Origin: Pseudomonas aylmerensis
GTDB lineage: Bacteria; Pseudomonadota; Gammaproteobacteria; Pseudomonadales; Pseudomonadaceae
Assembly (NCBI RefSeq): GCF_001702265.1
Contig: NZ_MAUE01000045.1
Location: 248,001-312,000 of the forward strand
Direction of reading: 5' to 3'
Length of the DNA: 64,000 nt
A program made the translations under genes and the position numbers. The notes below the pieces were generated by a model. The model was not told the DNA's origin. It saw only the letters and a program-made list of their open reading frames with translations, and made no database searches. Of this stretch, positions 18,163 through 26,067 are shown in pieces. Numbering within the stretch: position 1 is the stretch's first letter; every line of letters starts with the position of its first letter.

Positions 18163-18663
18163 ATGGAAATGCTGAAGTTTGGTAAGTTTGCTGCTCTGGC
18201 TCTGGCTCTGTCCGTAGCCGTTGGTTGCTCGTCTAAAGGCGGCGACAATGCCGGTGAAGGCGCAGCTGTTGATCCAAACGCTGGTTACGGCGCTAACACT
18301 GGTGCAGTTGACGGCTCCCTGAGCGAAGAAGCTGCTCTGCGCGCTATCACCACTTTCTACTTCGAATACGACAGTTCGGACCTGAAGCCAGAAGCCATGC
18401 GCGCTCTGGACGTTCACGCGAAGGACCTGAAAGCTAACGGCGCTCGCGTTGTTCTGGAAGGTAACACCGACGAACGTGGTACTCGTGAGTACAACATGGC
18501 ACTGGGCGAGCGTCGTGCGAAAGCCGTTCAGCGCTACCTGGTACTGCAAGGTGTTGCTCCAGGCCAACTGGAACTGGTTTCCTACGGTAAAGAGCGTCCA
18601 GTTGCTACTGGCCACGACGAGCAGTCCTGGGCTCAAAACCGTCGCGTCGAACTGCGTAAGTAA
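18163..18663 (+). CDS. pal: Peptidoglycan-associated lipoprotein Pal
   Basis: The 166-residue lipoprotein has a lipobox SVAVGC with acylated Cys22, a Gly/Ala-rich linker, and an OmpA-like peptidoglycan-binding domain from about residue 60 (TTFYFEYDSSDLKPEA, GNTDERGTREYNMALGERRA). It is anchored in the outer membrane and binds TolB or peptidoglycan. AGGAG precedes the ATG. The 55-bp gap after tolB could hold an extra promoter, as pal is made in excess in other species. Confidence 0.97.
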   Translation: MEMLKFGKFAALALALSVAVGCSSKGGDNAGEGAAVDPNAGYGANTGAVDGSLSEEAALRAITTFYFEYDSSDLKPEAMRALDVHAKDLKANGARVVLEGNTDERGTREYNMALGERRAKAVQRYLVLQGVAPGQLELVSYGKERPVATGHDEQSWAQNRRVELRK

Positions 18664-18669
18664 TTCGTC

Positions 18670-19500
18670 ATGCGAACGTGCCGTCGTGCTCTAACTGTAT
18701 TGGCTCTCAGCCTCGCCCCGCTTGCGGTGTGGGCTGCGGTTCCTGTGGAAGATAGCAACTCTGGCTATAACAATAGCGGGAGCAGCTATCCGCCAGCAGG
18801 TTATGGCACGAACGGCGCCTATGCGGGGGGAGCGGCTACGTCCGCTCCCTCGGCACAGGGTGAACTGTTCAACCAGCTGCAACGCATGCAGGATCAATTG
18901 TCGCAGCAGCAAGGCACGATTGAAGTACTGCAAAATCAAGTGAACCAGCTGAAGCAAGAAGGCCTGGAGCGTTACCAGGATCTTGACCGACGTATAGGAG
19001 CCGGCGTTACACCTGCCGCTACTCCTGATAATTCTTCTACCGGTGGCGCGCCAAGCACTGCTGCCGGTGGTGCAGCAGCAGGGGCCGCGGCTGCCGCCCC
19101 TGCCGCCAGCAGCGAACCGGGTGATCCGGCCAAGGAAAAGCTGTATTACGATGCCGCTTTCGACCTGATCAAAGCCAAGGATTTCGATAAGGCCAGCCAG
19201 GCCTTTACCGCATTCCTGCGCAAGTATCCGAACAGCCAGTACGCGGGCAATGCCCAATACTGGTTGGGTGAGGTCAACCTGGCCAAGGGTGATCTGCAGG
19301 GCGCCGGCCAGGCATTTGCCAAGGTCAGCCAACTGTACCCCAAGCACGCCAAGGTGCCTGATTCGCTGTACAAACTCGCCGACGTAGAACGCCGCCTGGG
19401 TCATACCGACAAGGTCAAAGGCATTCTGCAGCAGGTTGTCGCCCAGTATCCGGGGACTTCCGCTGCCCAGTTGGCGCAACGGGATCTGCAACGCTTGTAA
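18670..19500 (+). CDS. cpoB: Cell division coordinator CpoB (YbgF)
   Basis: This 276-residue periplasmic protein has a signal peptide (LTVLALSLAPLAVWA) and a Ser/Gly/Tyr-rich stretch. A trimeric coiled coil follows at about residues 55-95 (LFNQLQRMQDQLSQQQGTIE), then an Ala-rich linker and three TPR motifs to the end (AFDLIKAKDFDKASQAFTAF, NAQYWLGEVNLAKGD). CpoB ties Tol-Pal constriction to PBP1B peptidoglycan synthesis. It lies 6 bp after pal and ends the operon at a clear terminator. Confidence 0.95.
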   Translation: MRTCRRALTVLALSLAPLAVWAAVPVEDSNSGYNNSGSSYPPAGYGTNGAYAGGAATSAPSAQGELFNQLQRMQDQLSQQQGTIEVLQNQVNQLKQEGLERYQDLDRRIGAGVTPAATPDNSSTGGAPSTAAGGAAAGAAAAAPAASSEPGDPAKEKLYYDAAFDLIKAKDFDKASQAFTAFLRKYPNSQYAGNAQYWLGEVNLAKGDLQGAGQAFAKVSQLYPKHAKVPDSLYKLADVERRLGHTDKVKGILQQVVAQYPGTSAAQLAQRDLQRL

Positions 19501-19520
19501 GCGATGCTGTCCGTTTAGAA

Positions 19521-19547
19521 GAAACCCGCGCCTGTCGCGGGTTTTTT
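19521..19547 (+). terminator. Rho-independent terminator of the tol-pal operon
   Basis: GAAACCCGCG and CGCGGGTTTTTT arms around CCTGT, ending in a six-base T-run. Confidence 0.93.
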
Positions 19548-19664
19548 CGTTAGAATCCACGCCCTTTTATGAAACACGCTTTTTGGGGTCTACGCGTTGG
19601 CGGGGTCCCTTGAAGTGCCTGACGGAGGCGGACAGCCTGTTTAGCTGTTACGCCCGTGGCGACT

Positions 19665-20312
19665 ATGCAAGACACATTACGTATCACCGAAGTTTTTTAC
19701 TCGTTGCAGGGTGAAACGCGCACCGCTGGCCTGCCCACAGTCTTTGTGCGGCTGACCGGTTGCCCGTTGCGTTGCCAATACTGTGACAGCGCCTACGCCT
19801 TCAGTGGCGGTACGGTGCGCACCCTCGAAGACATCCTTGAGCAGGTTGCCGGTTACCGGCCGCGCTACGTCTGCGTGACGGGCGGCGAGCCGCTGGCGCA
19901 ACCCAATGCCATCCCGTTGCTCAAACACCTGTGTGATGCCGGTTACGAGGTGTCCCTGGAAACCAGTGGCGCCTTGGATATCTCTGCGGTGGACCCGCGC
20001 GTGAGCCGCGTGGTCGACCTGAAGACCCCAGGCTCCAAGGAAGCGCACCGCAACCGCTATGAGAACATCGACCTGCTGACGGCCAACGACCAGGTCAAGT
20101 TCGTCATCTGCTCCCGTGAAGATTACGACTGGGCGAACTCCAAGCTGATCCAGTATGGCCTGGACCGTCGCGCGGGCGAGGTGCTGTTCTCCCCCAGCCA
20201 CCATGACTTGAATGCGCGTGACCTCGCCGATTGGGTGGTTGCGGACAATCTACCGGTGCGCCTGCAATTGCAGTTGCATAAATACCTTTGGAACGACGAG
20301 CCAGGACGCTGA
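19665..20312 (+). CDS. queE: 7-carboxy-7-deazaguanine synthase QueE
   Basis: This 215-residue radical-SAM enzyme converts carboxy-tetrahydropterin to CDG in queuosine synthesis. The cluster motif is CPLRCQYC (Cx3Cx2C), preceded by the substrate motif FYSLQGETRTAGLPTVFVR; CVTGGEPLAQ is also typical. ATG 19665 was chosen over GTG 19656 because MQDTLRITE matches the family start. queC follows 1 base later. TAGAAT at 19551 may be the -10 of this pair. Confidence 0.94.
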   Translation: MQDTLRITEVFYSLQGETRTAGLPTVFVRLTGCPLRCQYCDSAYAFSGGTVRTLEDILEQVAGYRPRYVCVTGGEPLAQPNAIPLLKHLCDAGYEVSLETSGALDISAVDPRVSRVVDLKTPGSKEAHRNRYENIDLLTANDQVKFVICSREDYDWANSKLIQYGLDRRAGEVLFSPSHHDLNARDLADWVVADNLPVRLQLQLHKYLWNDEPGR

Positions 20313-20313
20313 T

Positions 20314-21003
20314 ATGACTGAACACACCATGGATCAAAAACGCGCGGTAATCCTGCTTTCCGGCGGCCTCGACTCCGCCACGGTGGTGGCAATGGCGCAG
20401 GCTGAAGGTTACACCTGCTACACCATGAGCTTTGACTACGGCCAGCGCCATCGCGCCGAGTTGAACGCCGCTGCGCGTGTCGCGCGGGACATGGGGGTTG
20501 CCGAGCACAAGGTGATCGGCCTGAACCTCAATGGCATCGGTGGCTCGGCCTTGACCGACAGCAGCATCGATGTGCCAGAAGCACCGAGCGAAGGCATCCC
20601 GGTGACTTATGTACCGGCACGCAATACCGTGTTCCTGTCCCTGGCCCTGGGTTGGGCTGAAGTGCTGAACGCCCGCGACATCTTTATCGGCGTCAACGCC
20701 GTGGATTATTCCGGCTACCCGGACTGTCGCCCAGAGTTCGTCGAGTCGTTCGAGCGCATGGCCAACCTGGCGACCAAAGCCGGGGTAGAAGGGCAGGGGT
20801 TCCGTATCCTCGCGCCGCTGCAAAACCTCAGCAAGGCCGATATTGTGAAGGCTGGTGTAGGACTTGGCGTCGATTATTCGCTGACTGTTTCCTGCTATCA
20901 GGCAGACGATGACGGCCGTGCTTGTGGGAAATGTGACAGCTGCCGACTGCGCGCAGAAGGCTTCCAAGCGGCCGGAATTGCGGACCCAACGCGTTATTTC
21001 TGA
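20314..21003 (+). CDS. queC: 7-cyano-7-deazaguanine synthase QueC
   Basis: This ATP-dependent enzyme makes preQ0 from CDG and ammonia. The PP-loop is VILLSGGLDSAT, and the C-terminal zinc site is CGKCDSCRLR plus an upstream Cys. ATG 20314 gives 229 residues and has AGGA about 8 bases upstream. The inner ATG at 20329 would give the 224 residues usual in Pseudomonas but has no visible ribosome site. It is coupled to queE by a 1-bp gap. Confidence 0.94.
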   Translation: MTEHTMDQKRAVILLSGGLDSATVVAMAQAEGYTCYTMSFDYGQRHRAELNAAARVARDMGVAEHKVIGLNLNGIGGSALTDSSIDVPEAPSEGIPVTYVPARNTVFLSLALGWAEVLNARDIFIGVNAVDYSGYPDCRPEFVESFERMANLATKAGVEGQGFRILAPLQNLSKADIVKAGVGLGVDYSLTVSCYQADDDGRACGKCDSCRLRAEGFQAAGIADPTRYF

Positions 21004-21021
21004 TTTATTTCAAATAAGGTG

Positions 21022-21049
21022 TTGAATAATCCTTAGAAATCAGTATTAT
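21022..21049 (+). promoter_or_regulatory. Sigma-70 type promoter for tRNA-Lys
   Basis: TTGAAT at 21022-21027 and TATTAT at 21044-21049, 16 bp apart, ending 17 bp before the tRNA. Confidence 0.65.
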
Positions 21050-21066
21050 ACGCGCCACCACACAGC

Positions 21067-21142
21067 GGGTCGTTAGCTCAGTTGGTAGAGCAGTTGGCTT
21101 TTAACCAATTGGTCGTAGGTTCGAATCCCACACGACCCACCA
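21067..21142 (+). tRNA. tRNA-Lys (anticodon TTT)
   Basis: 76 nt including an encoded CCA. The acceptor stem is GGGTCGT/ACGACCC, the D loop AGTTGGTAGA, the anticodon loop CTTTTAA with TTT, and the T loop TTCGAAT. It is followed by a hairpin and T-run. Confidence 0.97.
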
Positions 21143-21157
21143 TTTTTGGCGGTTTAG

Positions 21158-21203
21158 AAAATCCGGAAGGCCCACGCAAGTGAGGATTTCCGGGTTTTTT
21201 TTT
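21158..21203 (+). terminator. Terminator after tRNA-Lys
   Basis: AAAATCCGGAA and TTCCGGGTTTT arms with a 19-nt loop and nine Ts. Confidence 0.8.
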
Positions 21204-21246
21204 GCCCGCAAGAAACCCATTCTCTCGCAGCCCACCTTATGAGCAG

Positions 21247-21271
21247 CCCTCGCCTGGCTATCAGGCGAGGG
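21247..21271 (-). terminator. GC hairpin after the TonB receptor gene
   Basis: CCCTCGCCTG and CAGGCGAGGG around GCTAT, just past the receptor stop. There is no T-run on the minus strand, so it may stabilise mRNA rather than terminate. Confidence 0.5.
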
Positions 21272-21279
21272 CCAACGCC

Positions 21280-23649
21280 TTAGAAGTTGTACTTCAGGCT
21301 GGTCATGACATTACGCGGCGCGCCATACATCCCTTCTGAATAAACGCGCGCGTAGTACTCGCGGTCGAACACGTTGTTCAGGTTGACGGTGGCACTGAGG
21401 TTTTTCGAGAGGTCGTAACGCGCCATCAGGTTGGCCACGGCGTAGCTGCCCTGCTGGTAATAGTGCAAATCTTCGCCGGTCTTGGTCTGCCAATTGAACC
21501 CGCCACCCACCGTCACTTTATCCAGCATGCCTGGCAAGCGATATGAGGTGAACGTCTTGAACATATGCCGAGGCAGGGTGGTGACGATGCGTTTGTCGTC
21601 CGCATCGGTGGTGACGCTGTAGGCATAGCCGGCAGATGCCTGCCAGCCTTCGGCCAATTCACCATTGATTTCCAACTCGACCCCTTGGGTCTTGGCGCTT
21701 TGCTCGATGCGGTAGGCCTGGGTATCCGATTGCCAGACAGCGAGGTTGTCCTGTTCGAGTTGGAACAGTGCCAGGCTGGCGTTCAACTGTTCGTCGTAGA
21801 AGCTGCCCTTGATCCCCACTTCATAGCCTTTGCCCTCCAGGGGCGGCAAGGCCTTGCGGTTGATGTCGCGCACGTAGGACGCCTGCGGATTGAAGATCTT
21901 GGTGTAGCTGGCATACAACGCCCAATTTTCATCCAGGTCGTAGACCACGCCGGCATAGGGAATGAACACACCTGTTTCGCGTTCCTTGACCGAGGAGGTG
22001 CCTTCGCCATACACGTTGGTGTCGGTGTCACGCTTCCAGTCGGTCAAGCGCCCACCGAGGATCAGGCTCAAGTCGTCAGTGATGTGCAGGCGTGAAGTCA
22101 GGTAGGCGGCATATTGCTTCTCGCGGATGCTGCCCTTGCCGAGTACCGGCGTCGCCGGCTTTGGCGAGTCGCCGTTCCAGGTGCGGTAGTCCGGCACCTG
22201 GAAGCCATAGTCGCGTAGCCAATCCCCGTAGTTGGGGGTGTGTTCTTCGTAATCCGTTGCGGTAATGCCGGTGATCAGCTCGTGTTCACGGCCGAATGCC
22301 GAGAACGGGCCGGTGAGGTAGGCGTCCAGGTTGTCCTGGCGTGGTGTGCCCGACCAACGTACTGGCAGCAGGGTGCCGCCCGAACCAGTGGCCTGGTCGA
22401 GGCTGCCGATGGTAAAGGAGAAAAATTCGTCGAACTTGTTCTCGGTGTGGCCGTACTCGATCTTGCCGCTCCAGCCGTTATCGAATTGATGCTCGATGGA
22501 GGTGAAGTAATTGGTCTGGTCGTGATCGTTGTAGGACCATTTCGGTGCGGTATTGAGCGAGCGTTGGGCATGGGTTTTCTCGCCGTTGCTGAACAGCGTC
22601 TGGTAGCCGCCGCGCAGGGGCGAATCAACTTGGGTCTTCTGGTAGCTGAAGCCTGCGGTCAACAGGGTTGAATCGCTGAGGTCGAACTCGGTGATGCCGT
22701 AGATCAATTGCGAGTCTTGCTTGAAGCGGTCGATCCAGGCCTGCTCGGTCTTGTAGTCCACCACCAGCCGGCCGCGAACAGTGCCGGTTTCAGTCAGTGG
22801 GCCGGAAACATCAACCCCCGTGCCATAGCGGTCCCAACTGCCGGCTTCTGCAGTGAGGCTGACCTGGGCTTGCGCTGTCGGGCGTTTACGGATCAGGTTG
22901 ATCGTCGCCGAGGGGTTGCCCATCCCACTGATCAGGCCGGTAGCGCCGCGTACGATCTCTACCCGGTCGTACATCGCGGTGCTTTGGGTGTAATTGTCCA
23001 TGCGCGTGGAGGTGGGCACGCCGTCAATCTCGAAGTTCTGGATCTGGAAACCCCGGGACCAGTAGCTGTCATTCTCGGTGCCCAGGCCCGCGCGAGTCAC
23101 CGCGATGCCGGGGCTGGCTTCAAGCACGTCCGTCAGGTTGTTGAGTTTCTGGTCATCCAGGCGCTGGCGGGTCATCACTGTGACCGATTGCGGGGTTTGC
23201 TTCTGGGTCAGGTTAAGCCGGGTCGAGCTGCTGGAGGAGTAGGCGGTGTAGGAACCGGTGCCTTCAGTGGTCGAGCCGGGGGCCTTGCCGGAGATGGTCG
23301 TGCTGCTCAACTCAAGTCGTGAGGCCTCGCTGGGCGCTGCCTGCAATTGGTAGCGTTGGCCGCCCAACTGCACCGCAGTGAGGCCCGTGTTCAGCAGCAA
23401 TATCTGCAAGGCCTGCTCGATGGAGTAGTTGCCGCTGAGGGCATGGCTGGTTTTTCCGGCCGTCAGTGCGGCATCGGCAGCCAGGTAAATACCAGCCTGG
23501 GCTGAGAGCAGGTTCAATTGGGTCGCCAATGGCCCGGCGGCGATTTCGTAATGTTGCTCCTCGGCCCAGGCGATGGGGCTGACGCTGGCCAGGGCGAGGG
23601 CGGCCGAGCAGGCGAAAAGATGCAGCGGAAGATGAGGGCTGAGTGACAT
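21280..23649 (-). CDS. TonB-dependent siderophore receptor with N-terminal signalling domain
   Basis: The 789-residue outer-membrane receptor has a signal peptide (LFACSAALALASVSPIAWA). A secretin/TonB short N-terminal domain follows (HYEIAAGPLATQLNLLSAQAG, about residues 30-95), which in this class signals to FecR. The plug has the TPQSVTVMTRQRLDDQ and DRVEIVRGATGL motifs. The 22-strand barrel ends NVMTSLKYNF with a C-terminal Phe. ATG 23649 has AAGGA upstream; the earlier in-frame start at 23688 would delay the signal peptide. FecR- and FecI-type genes lie just upstream on the same strand, so this is a complete cell-surface signalling module. The siderophore cannot be named; it looks closest to ferrioxamine/pyoverdine-type receptors. 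Confidence 0.95.
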   Translation of the reverse strand: MSLSPHLPLHLFACSAALALASVSPIAWAEEQHYEIAAGPLATQLNLLSAQAGIYLAADAALTAGKTSHALSGNYSIEQALQILLLNTGLTAVQLGGQRYQLQAAPSEASRLELSSTTISGKAPGSTTEGTGSYTAYSSSSSTRLNLTQKQTPQSVTVMTRQRLDDQKLNNLTDVLEASPGIAVTRAGLGTENDSYWSRGFQIQNFEIDGVPTSTRMDNYTQSTAMYDRVEIVRGATGLISGMGNPSATINLIRKRPTAQAQVSLTAEAGSWDRYGTGVDVSGPLTETGTVRGRLVVDYKTEQAWIDRFKQDSQLIYGITEFDLSDSTLLTAGFSYQKTQVDSPLRGGYQTLFSNGEKTHAQRSLNTAPKWSYNDHDQTNYFTSIEHQFDNGWSGKIEYGHTENKFDEFFSFTIGSLDQATGSGGTLLPVRWSGTPRQDNLDAYLTGPFSAFGREHELITGITATDYEEHTPNYGDWLRDYGFQVPDYRTWNGDSPKPATPVLGKGSIREKQYAAYLTSRLHITDDLSLILGGRLTDWKRDTDTNVYGEGTSSVKERETGVFIPYAGVVYDLDENWALYASYTKIFNPQASYVRDINRKALPPLEGKGYEVGIKGSFYDEQLNASLALFQLEQDNLAVWQSDTQAYRIEQSAKTQGVELEINGELAEGWQASAGYAYSVTTDADDKRIVTTLPRHMFKTFTSYRLPGMLDKVTVGGGFNWQTKTGEDLHYYQQGSYAVANLMARYDLSKNLSATVNLNNVFDREYYARVYSEGMYGAPRNVMTSLKYNF

Positions 23650-23694
23650 CTTGAGGGTCCTTGTAGAGGTGGCTCGCGGCCATGTCACTAGCTA

Positions 23695-23716
23695 AATCGA
23701 ATGAGAATTAAAATCA
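23695..23716. promoter_or_regulatory. Fur-box-like site before the receptor gene
   Basis: AATGAGAATTAAAATCAG, an AT-rich near match to the GATAATGATAATCATTATC consensus, 46-67 bp upstream of the receptor ATG. It would allow iron control independent of the ECF sigma factor. Match by eye only. Confidence 0.45.
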
Positions 23717-23736
23717 GGAAGTGGCGTCGGAAAAAA

Positions 23737-24705
23737 TTAGCGAGGCTTCACCGTCGTCCAGCCCGCAAAGGTCTGTTCGATACGAACCGGCAACACGCCT
23801 TCGAGCATCGCCAGGGCCTGGTCGGTGTCGTGCAGGGGAAATGTGCCCATCACGCGTAACTGGGCGACACGCGGGTCGACGCCCAGGTGCCCACGGCGAT
23901 AGTTGGCCAATTCGTGAATAAATTCCTCCAGCGGCATGTCTTCTGCCGGCAACACCCCGCGCGTCCAGGCTTGGCGTTCAAGCTGCGCCGGTGTTGTTTC
24001 GCTGATGCGCTGCGTATCGAACCACAGGCGTTCGCCAGCCGCGGCCACACGTACCTGGGGCGTGTCGATGCACCGCGCCTGCACCGCCCCTTCATACACA
24101 TTGAGTTGAGTGCGTGATGCCTGCTCACGCACGCTGAATCGAGTGCCCAGTGGGGTAAGGCTGCCCTGGGCGGTCGTCACTACAAACGGGCGAGCGTCGG
24201 CCGCGGTCGCGATCATTACCTCACCCTGATATAAGCGGATGTTGCGTTGCCCTTTATTCATATCAACGTCCAGCGCGCTGGCGCTGTTGAGCCAGATACG
24301 CGAGCCATCGGCCAGGCGGCGTTCGAGGATTTGCCCGGTGACGGTGCGATAGCCGGCCTGCCAGGCCAGCAGTTGCTCGGTCAATGCGCCATGGCGCCAG
24401 GCCAGTCCTCCCAGCAGCAGCCCGCCGCTGATGATCGACAAGCTGCGCAGCACCTGGCGGCGGGACCGGGGCGAATGTTGCAGTGATTGCAAGGTGCGGC
24501 TGGCGGTATCGGCATCACCCTGCAGCGGCGCGAAGCGCTGGCTGACCCGCTCCACGTAGCGCCAGGCCTGCTGATGACTGTCACTGCGCGCCAACCAACG
24601 TTGCCAGGCTTCCAGCTGCGCAGCATCGTTGGGCGCGCTACTCAGCCGGGCGAACCAGTCGGCGGCTTCCTGCAGCGTGTGATGATCGGGCTTGGACACG
24701 GGCAT
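23737..24705 (-). CDS. FecR-type anti-sigma/sigma regulator
   Basis: The 322-residue inner-membrane regulator has an N-terminal DUF4880 sigma-binding segment (LQEAADWFARLSSAP, EAWQRWLARSDSHQQAW). A membrane helix lies near residues 78-98 (LRSLSIISGGLLLGGLAW). The periplasmic FecR domain follows (QILERRLADGSRIWLNSASALDV), and the end resembles an STN-like domain (GTFPLHDTDQALAML). It relays receptor occupancy to the FecI-type factor. It starts 3 bp after the sigma gene stop. Confidence 0.94.
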   Translation of the reverse strand: MPVSKPDHHTLQEAADWFARLSSAPNDAAQLEAWQRWLARSDSHQQAWRYVERVSQRFAPLQGDADTASRTLQSLQHSPRSRRQVLRSLSIISGGLLLGGLAWRHGALTEQLLAWQAGYRTVTGQILERRLADGSRIWLNSASALDVDMNKGQRNIRLYQGEVMIATAADARPFVVTTAQGSLTPLGTRFSVREQASRTQLNVYEGAVQARCIDTPQVRVAAAGERLWFDTQRISETTPAQLERQAWTRGVLPAEDMPLEEFIHELANYRRGHLGVDPRVAQLRVMGTFPLHDTDQALAMLEGVLPVRIEQTFAGWTTVKPR

Positions 24706-24708
24706 GAT

Positions 24709-25233
24709 TCAGCTCAGGGCCTCGTCCAGTTCTGCTTCGAGCAGCAGGCACTGGAACATGGCCTTGGCCATGTAATGGGTGACGGTCCGCGCGCTGACAC
24801 CCAGTCGCTCACCGATGGCCTGGTAACTCAACCCCTGCAGTTGCGCGAGCAGGAATGCCTCGGCTACTTTCGGCGGCAAGCGTTCCAACATGGCCTGGAC
24901 CTGTTGCAGGGCCTCGAGCACCATCGCACGGTGCTCTTCCGATGGCATGCAATGCTCCGGGCGACTGGACAGCACCTCCAGCCACGCGCGTTCAACCCGT
25001 TGGCGCCGCCAGAAGTCCACGCAGACATGCCGCGACATGGCGCTGAGGTAAGCACGTGCATGGCCTTCACTGTCAAACGCCTTGGGCTTGCTCAGCAATC
25101 GCACGAATACGTCATGCGCCAACTCGGCGGCATCACTCGAATTACCCAGCTTCTTGTTCAGCCAGGCGCGCACCCAACCATGATGCTCTTGGTAGAGCCA
25201 GCCGACATTGGAGAGATCTGGAGAGATGGGCAT
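24709..25233 (-). CDS. FecI-type ECF sigma factor
   Basis: The 174-residue sigma factor of the iron-starvation group has region 2 in WLYQEHHGWVRAWLNKKLG...AAELAHDVFVRLL and region 4 in LPPKVAEAFLLAQLQGLSYQAIGERLGVSARTV. It should direct RNA polymerase to the receptor gene when FecR is signalled. A Fur-box-like sequence lies 45-66 bp upstream. The genes sigma, anti-sigma and receptor run in that order on the minus strand, the standard module. Confidence 0.94.
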   Translation of the reverse strand: MPISPDLSNVGWLYQEHHGWVRAWLNKKLGNSSDAAELAHDVFVRLLSKPKAFDSEGHARAYLSAMSRHVCVDFWRRQRVERAWLEVLSSRPEHCMPSEEHRAMVLEALQQVQAMLERLPPKVAEAFLLAQLQGLSYQAIGERLGVSARTVTHYMAKAMFQCLLLEAELDEALS

Positions 25234-25277
25234 GACGCAAGCGCACTCCGTCGTCGGGTTCAGTACCCGAGCGGACT

Positions 25278-25299
25278 AATGGGAATTATTCTCAATATT
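25278..25299. promoter_or_regulatory. Fur box upstream of the ECF sigma gene
   Basis: AATGGGAATTATTCTCAATA matches the Fur 6-1-6 pattern well (GAATTATTCTC core palindrome). Its position just before the sigma gene fits iron repression of the module. Confidence 0.7.
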
Positions 25300-25370
25300 A
25301 ACCTTGGCGGCGCGCCTTCACAACCGCCAGGTACAAAGGCGCGCAGGCTCGCGCTGCACCCTCCGCGACT

Positions 25371-25550
25371 TCAGGGGCACGCTGTGGGTATCTGCTCGAT
25401 AAAGTACTCGCAGATCAGCCGATCTTCGCGCAAGCACTGTTCTGTAGCCGGGCAGCCTGTCGCCTCGGAAAAGAAGCCCGCCATCGCCCGGCACACGCAC
25501 TGCTCCTCGCGCACCACGCTGCCCACCGGGCAGGTGAAGTTGCGCACCAT
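25371..25550 (-). CDS. Small cysteine-rich protein, unknown
   Basis: I do not recognise this 59-residue protein. It starts MVRNFTCPVGSVVREEQCVC and has seven Cys (FTCPVG, EQCVCRA, TGCPA, EQCL, LICEYF, TACP). There is no signal peptide or membrane helix. It could be a small metal or cluster binder, or disulfide-bonded if exported by an unknown route. ATG 25550 has GGTGG upstream; a GTG at 25619 in frame would add 23 residues but nearly touches the divergent gene at 25626. It lies directly upstream of the Fur box and sigma gene on the same strand. Confidence 0.6.
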   Translation of the reverse strand: MVRNFTCPVGSVVREEQCVCRAMAGFFSEATGCPATEQCLREDRLICEYFIEQIPTACP

Positions 25551-25625
25551 GAACCCACCGTCCTCGGCCGTGGCGTGGCGAAAGCTGATCCACGGTCCAT
25601 GCAACCTATAAAAAGGCACACCCTG

Positions 25626-25856
25626 ATGAGTTTGATACCGAACAATTCCCTGATCACCGCGACGCCTGAAGAAGGGCGCGAACTGGCCATCAAGATGTCC
25701 CGGCTGGTCATCAAGGCCACGCAGCCCGACGAGGCGGTACGTGGCCGCTTGCGCGATGTGTACGCCAATGACGCCGCCATGCTGATCAGCATTGGCCAGG
25801 TGGTAGCCACCGAATTTGCGACGATTGCGGCGGCGAACAGATACTGGAATCCATAA
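25626..25856 (+). CDS. Small hypothetical protein
   Basis: I do not recognise this 76-residue protein. It has an N-terminal low-complexity start (MSLIPNNSLITATPEEGREL) and two predicted amphipathic helices (AIKMSRLVIKATQPDEAVRG, NDAAMLISIGQVVATEFATI). There are no Cys and no signal peptide. AAAGG lies about 10 bases before the ATG. It is divergent from the Cys-rich gene, so the 75 bp between the two ATGs must contain both promoters. Confidence 0.6.
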   Translation: MSLIPNNSLITATPEEGRELAIKMSRLVIKATQPDEAVRGRLRDVYANDAAMLISIGQVVATEFATIAAANRYWNP

Positions 25857-26067
25857 GGTTGCCGGGCAGCCAATGGCCCGCGTTGGCTGCTCGGAACCGG
25901 CGGGTCAGATTCGGGTCAGGAGGTCAGAAATAGACGCGAAAAATCGACCAAAGTCTTTGAAATACCTAGGATTGTCTGACAGTCCAGCAGATGAAAAACT
26001 CTTCATAAACCGCTCGCTCGAACGTTGGTAGCTTCCTCGTCGCTGCCCCATAATTCGAGTCCTAATA

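Noticed and set aside
21067..25860. Genomic island inserted at tRNA-Lys
   Set aside because: No integrase, no duplicated tRNA 3' end seen, and the neighbouring FecI/FecR/receptor genes have base composition like the rest.
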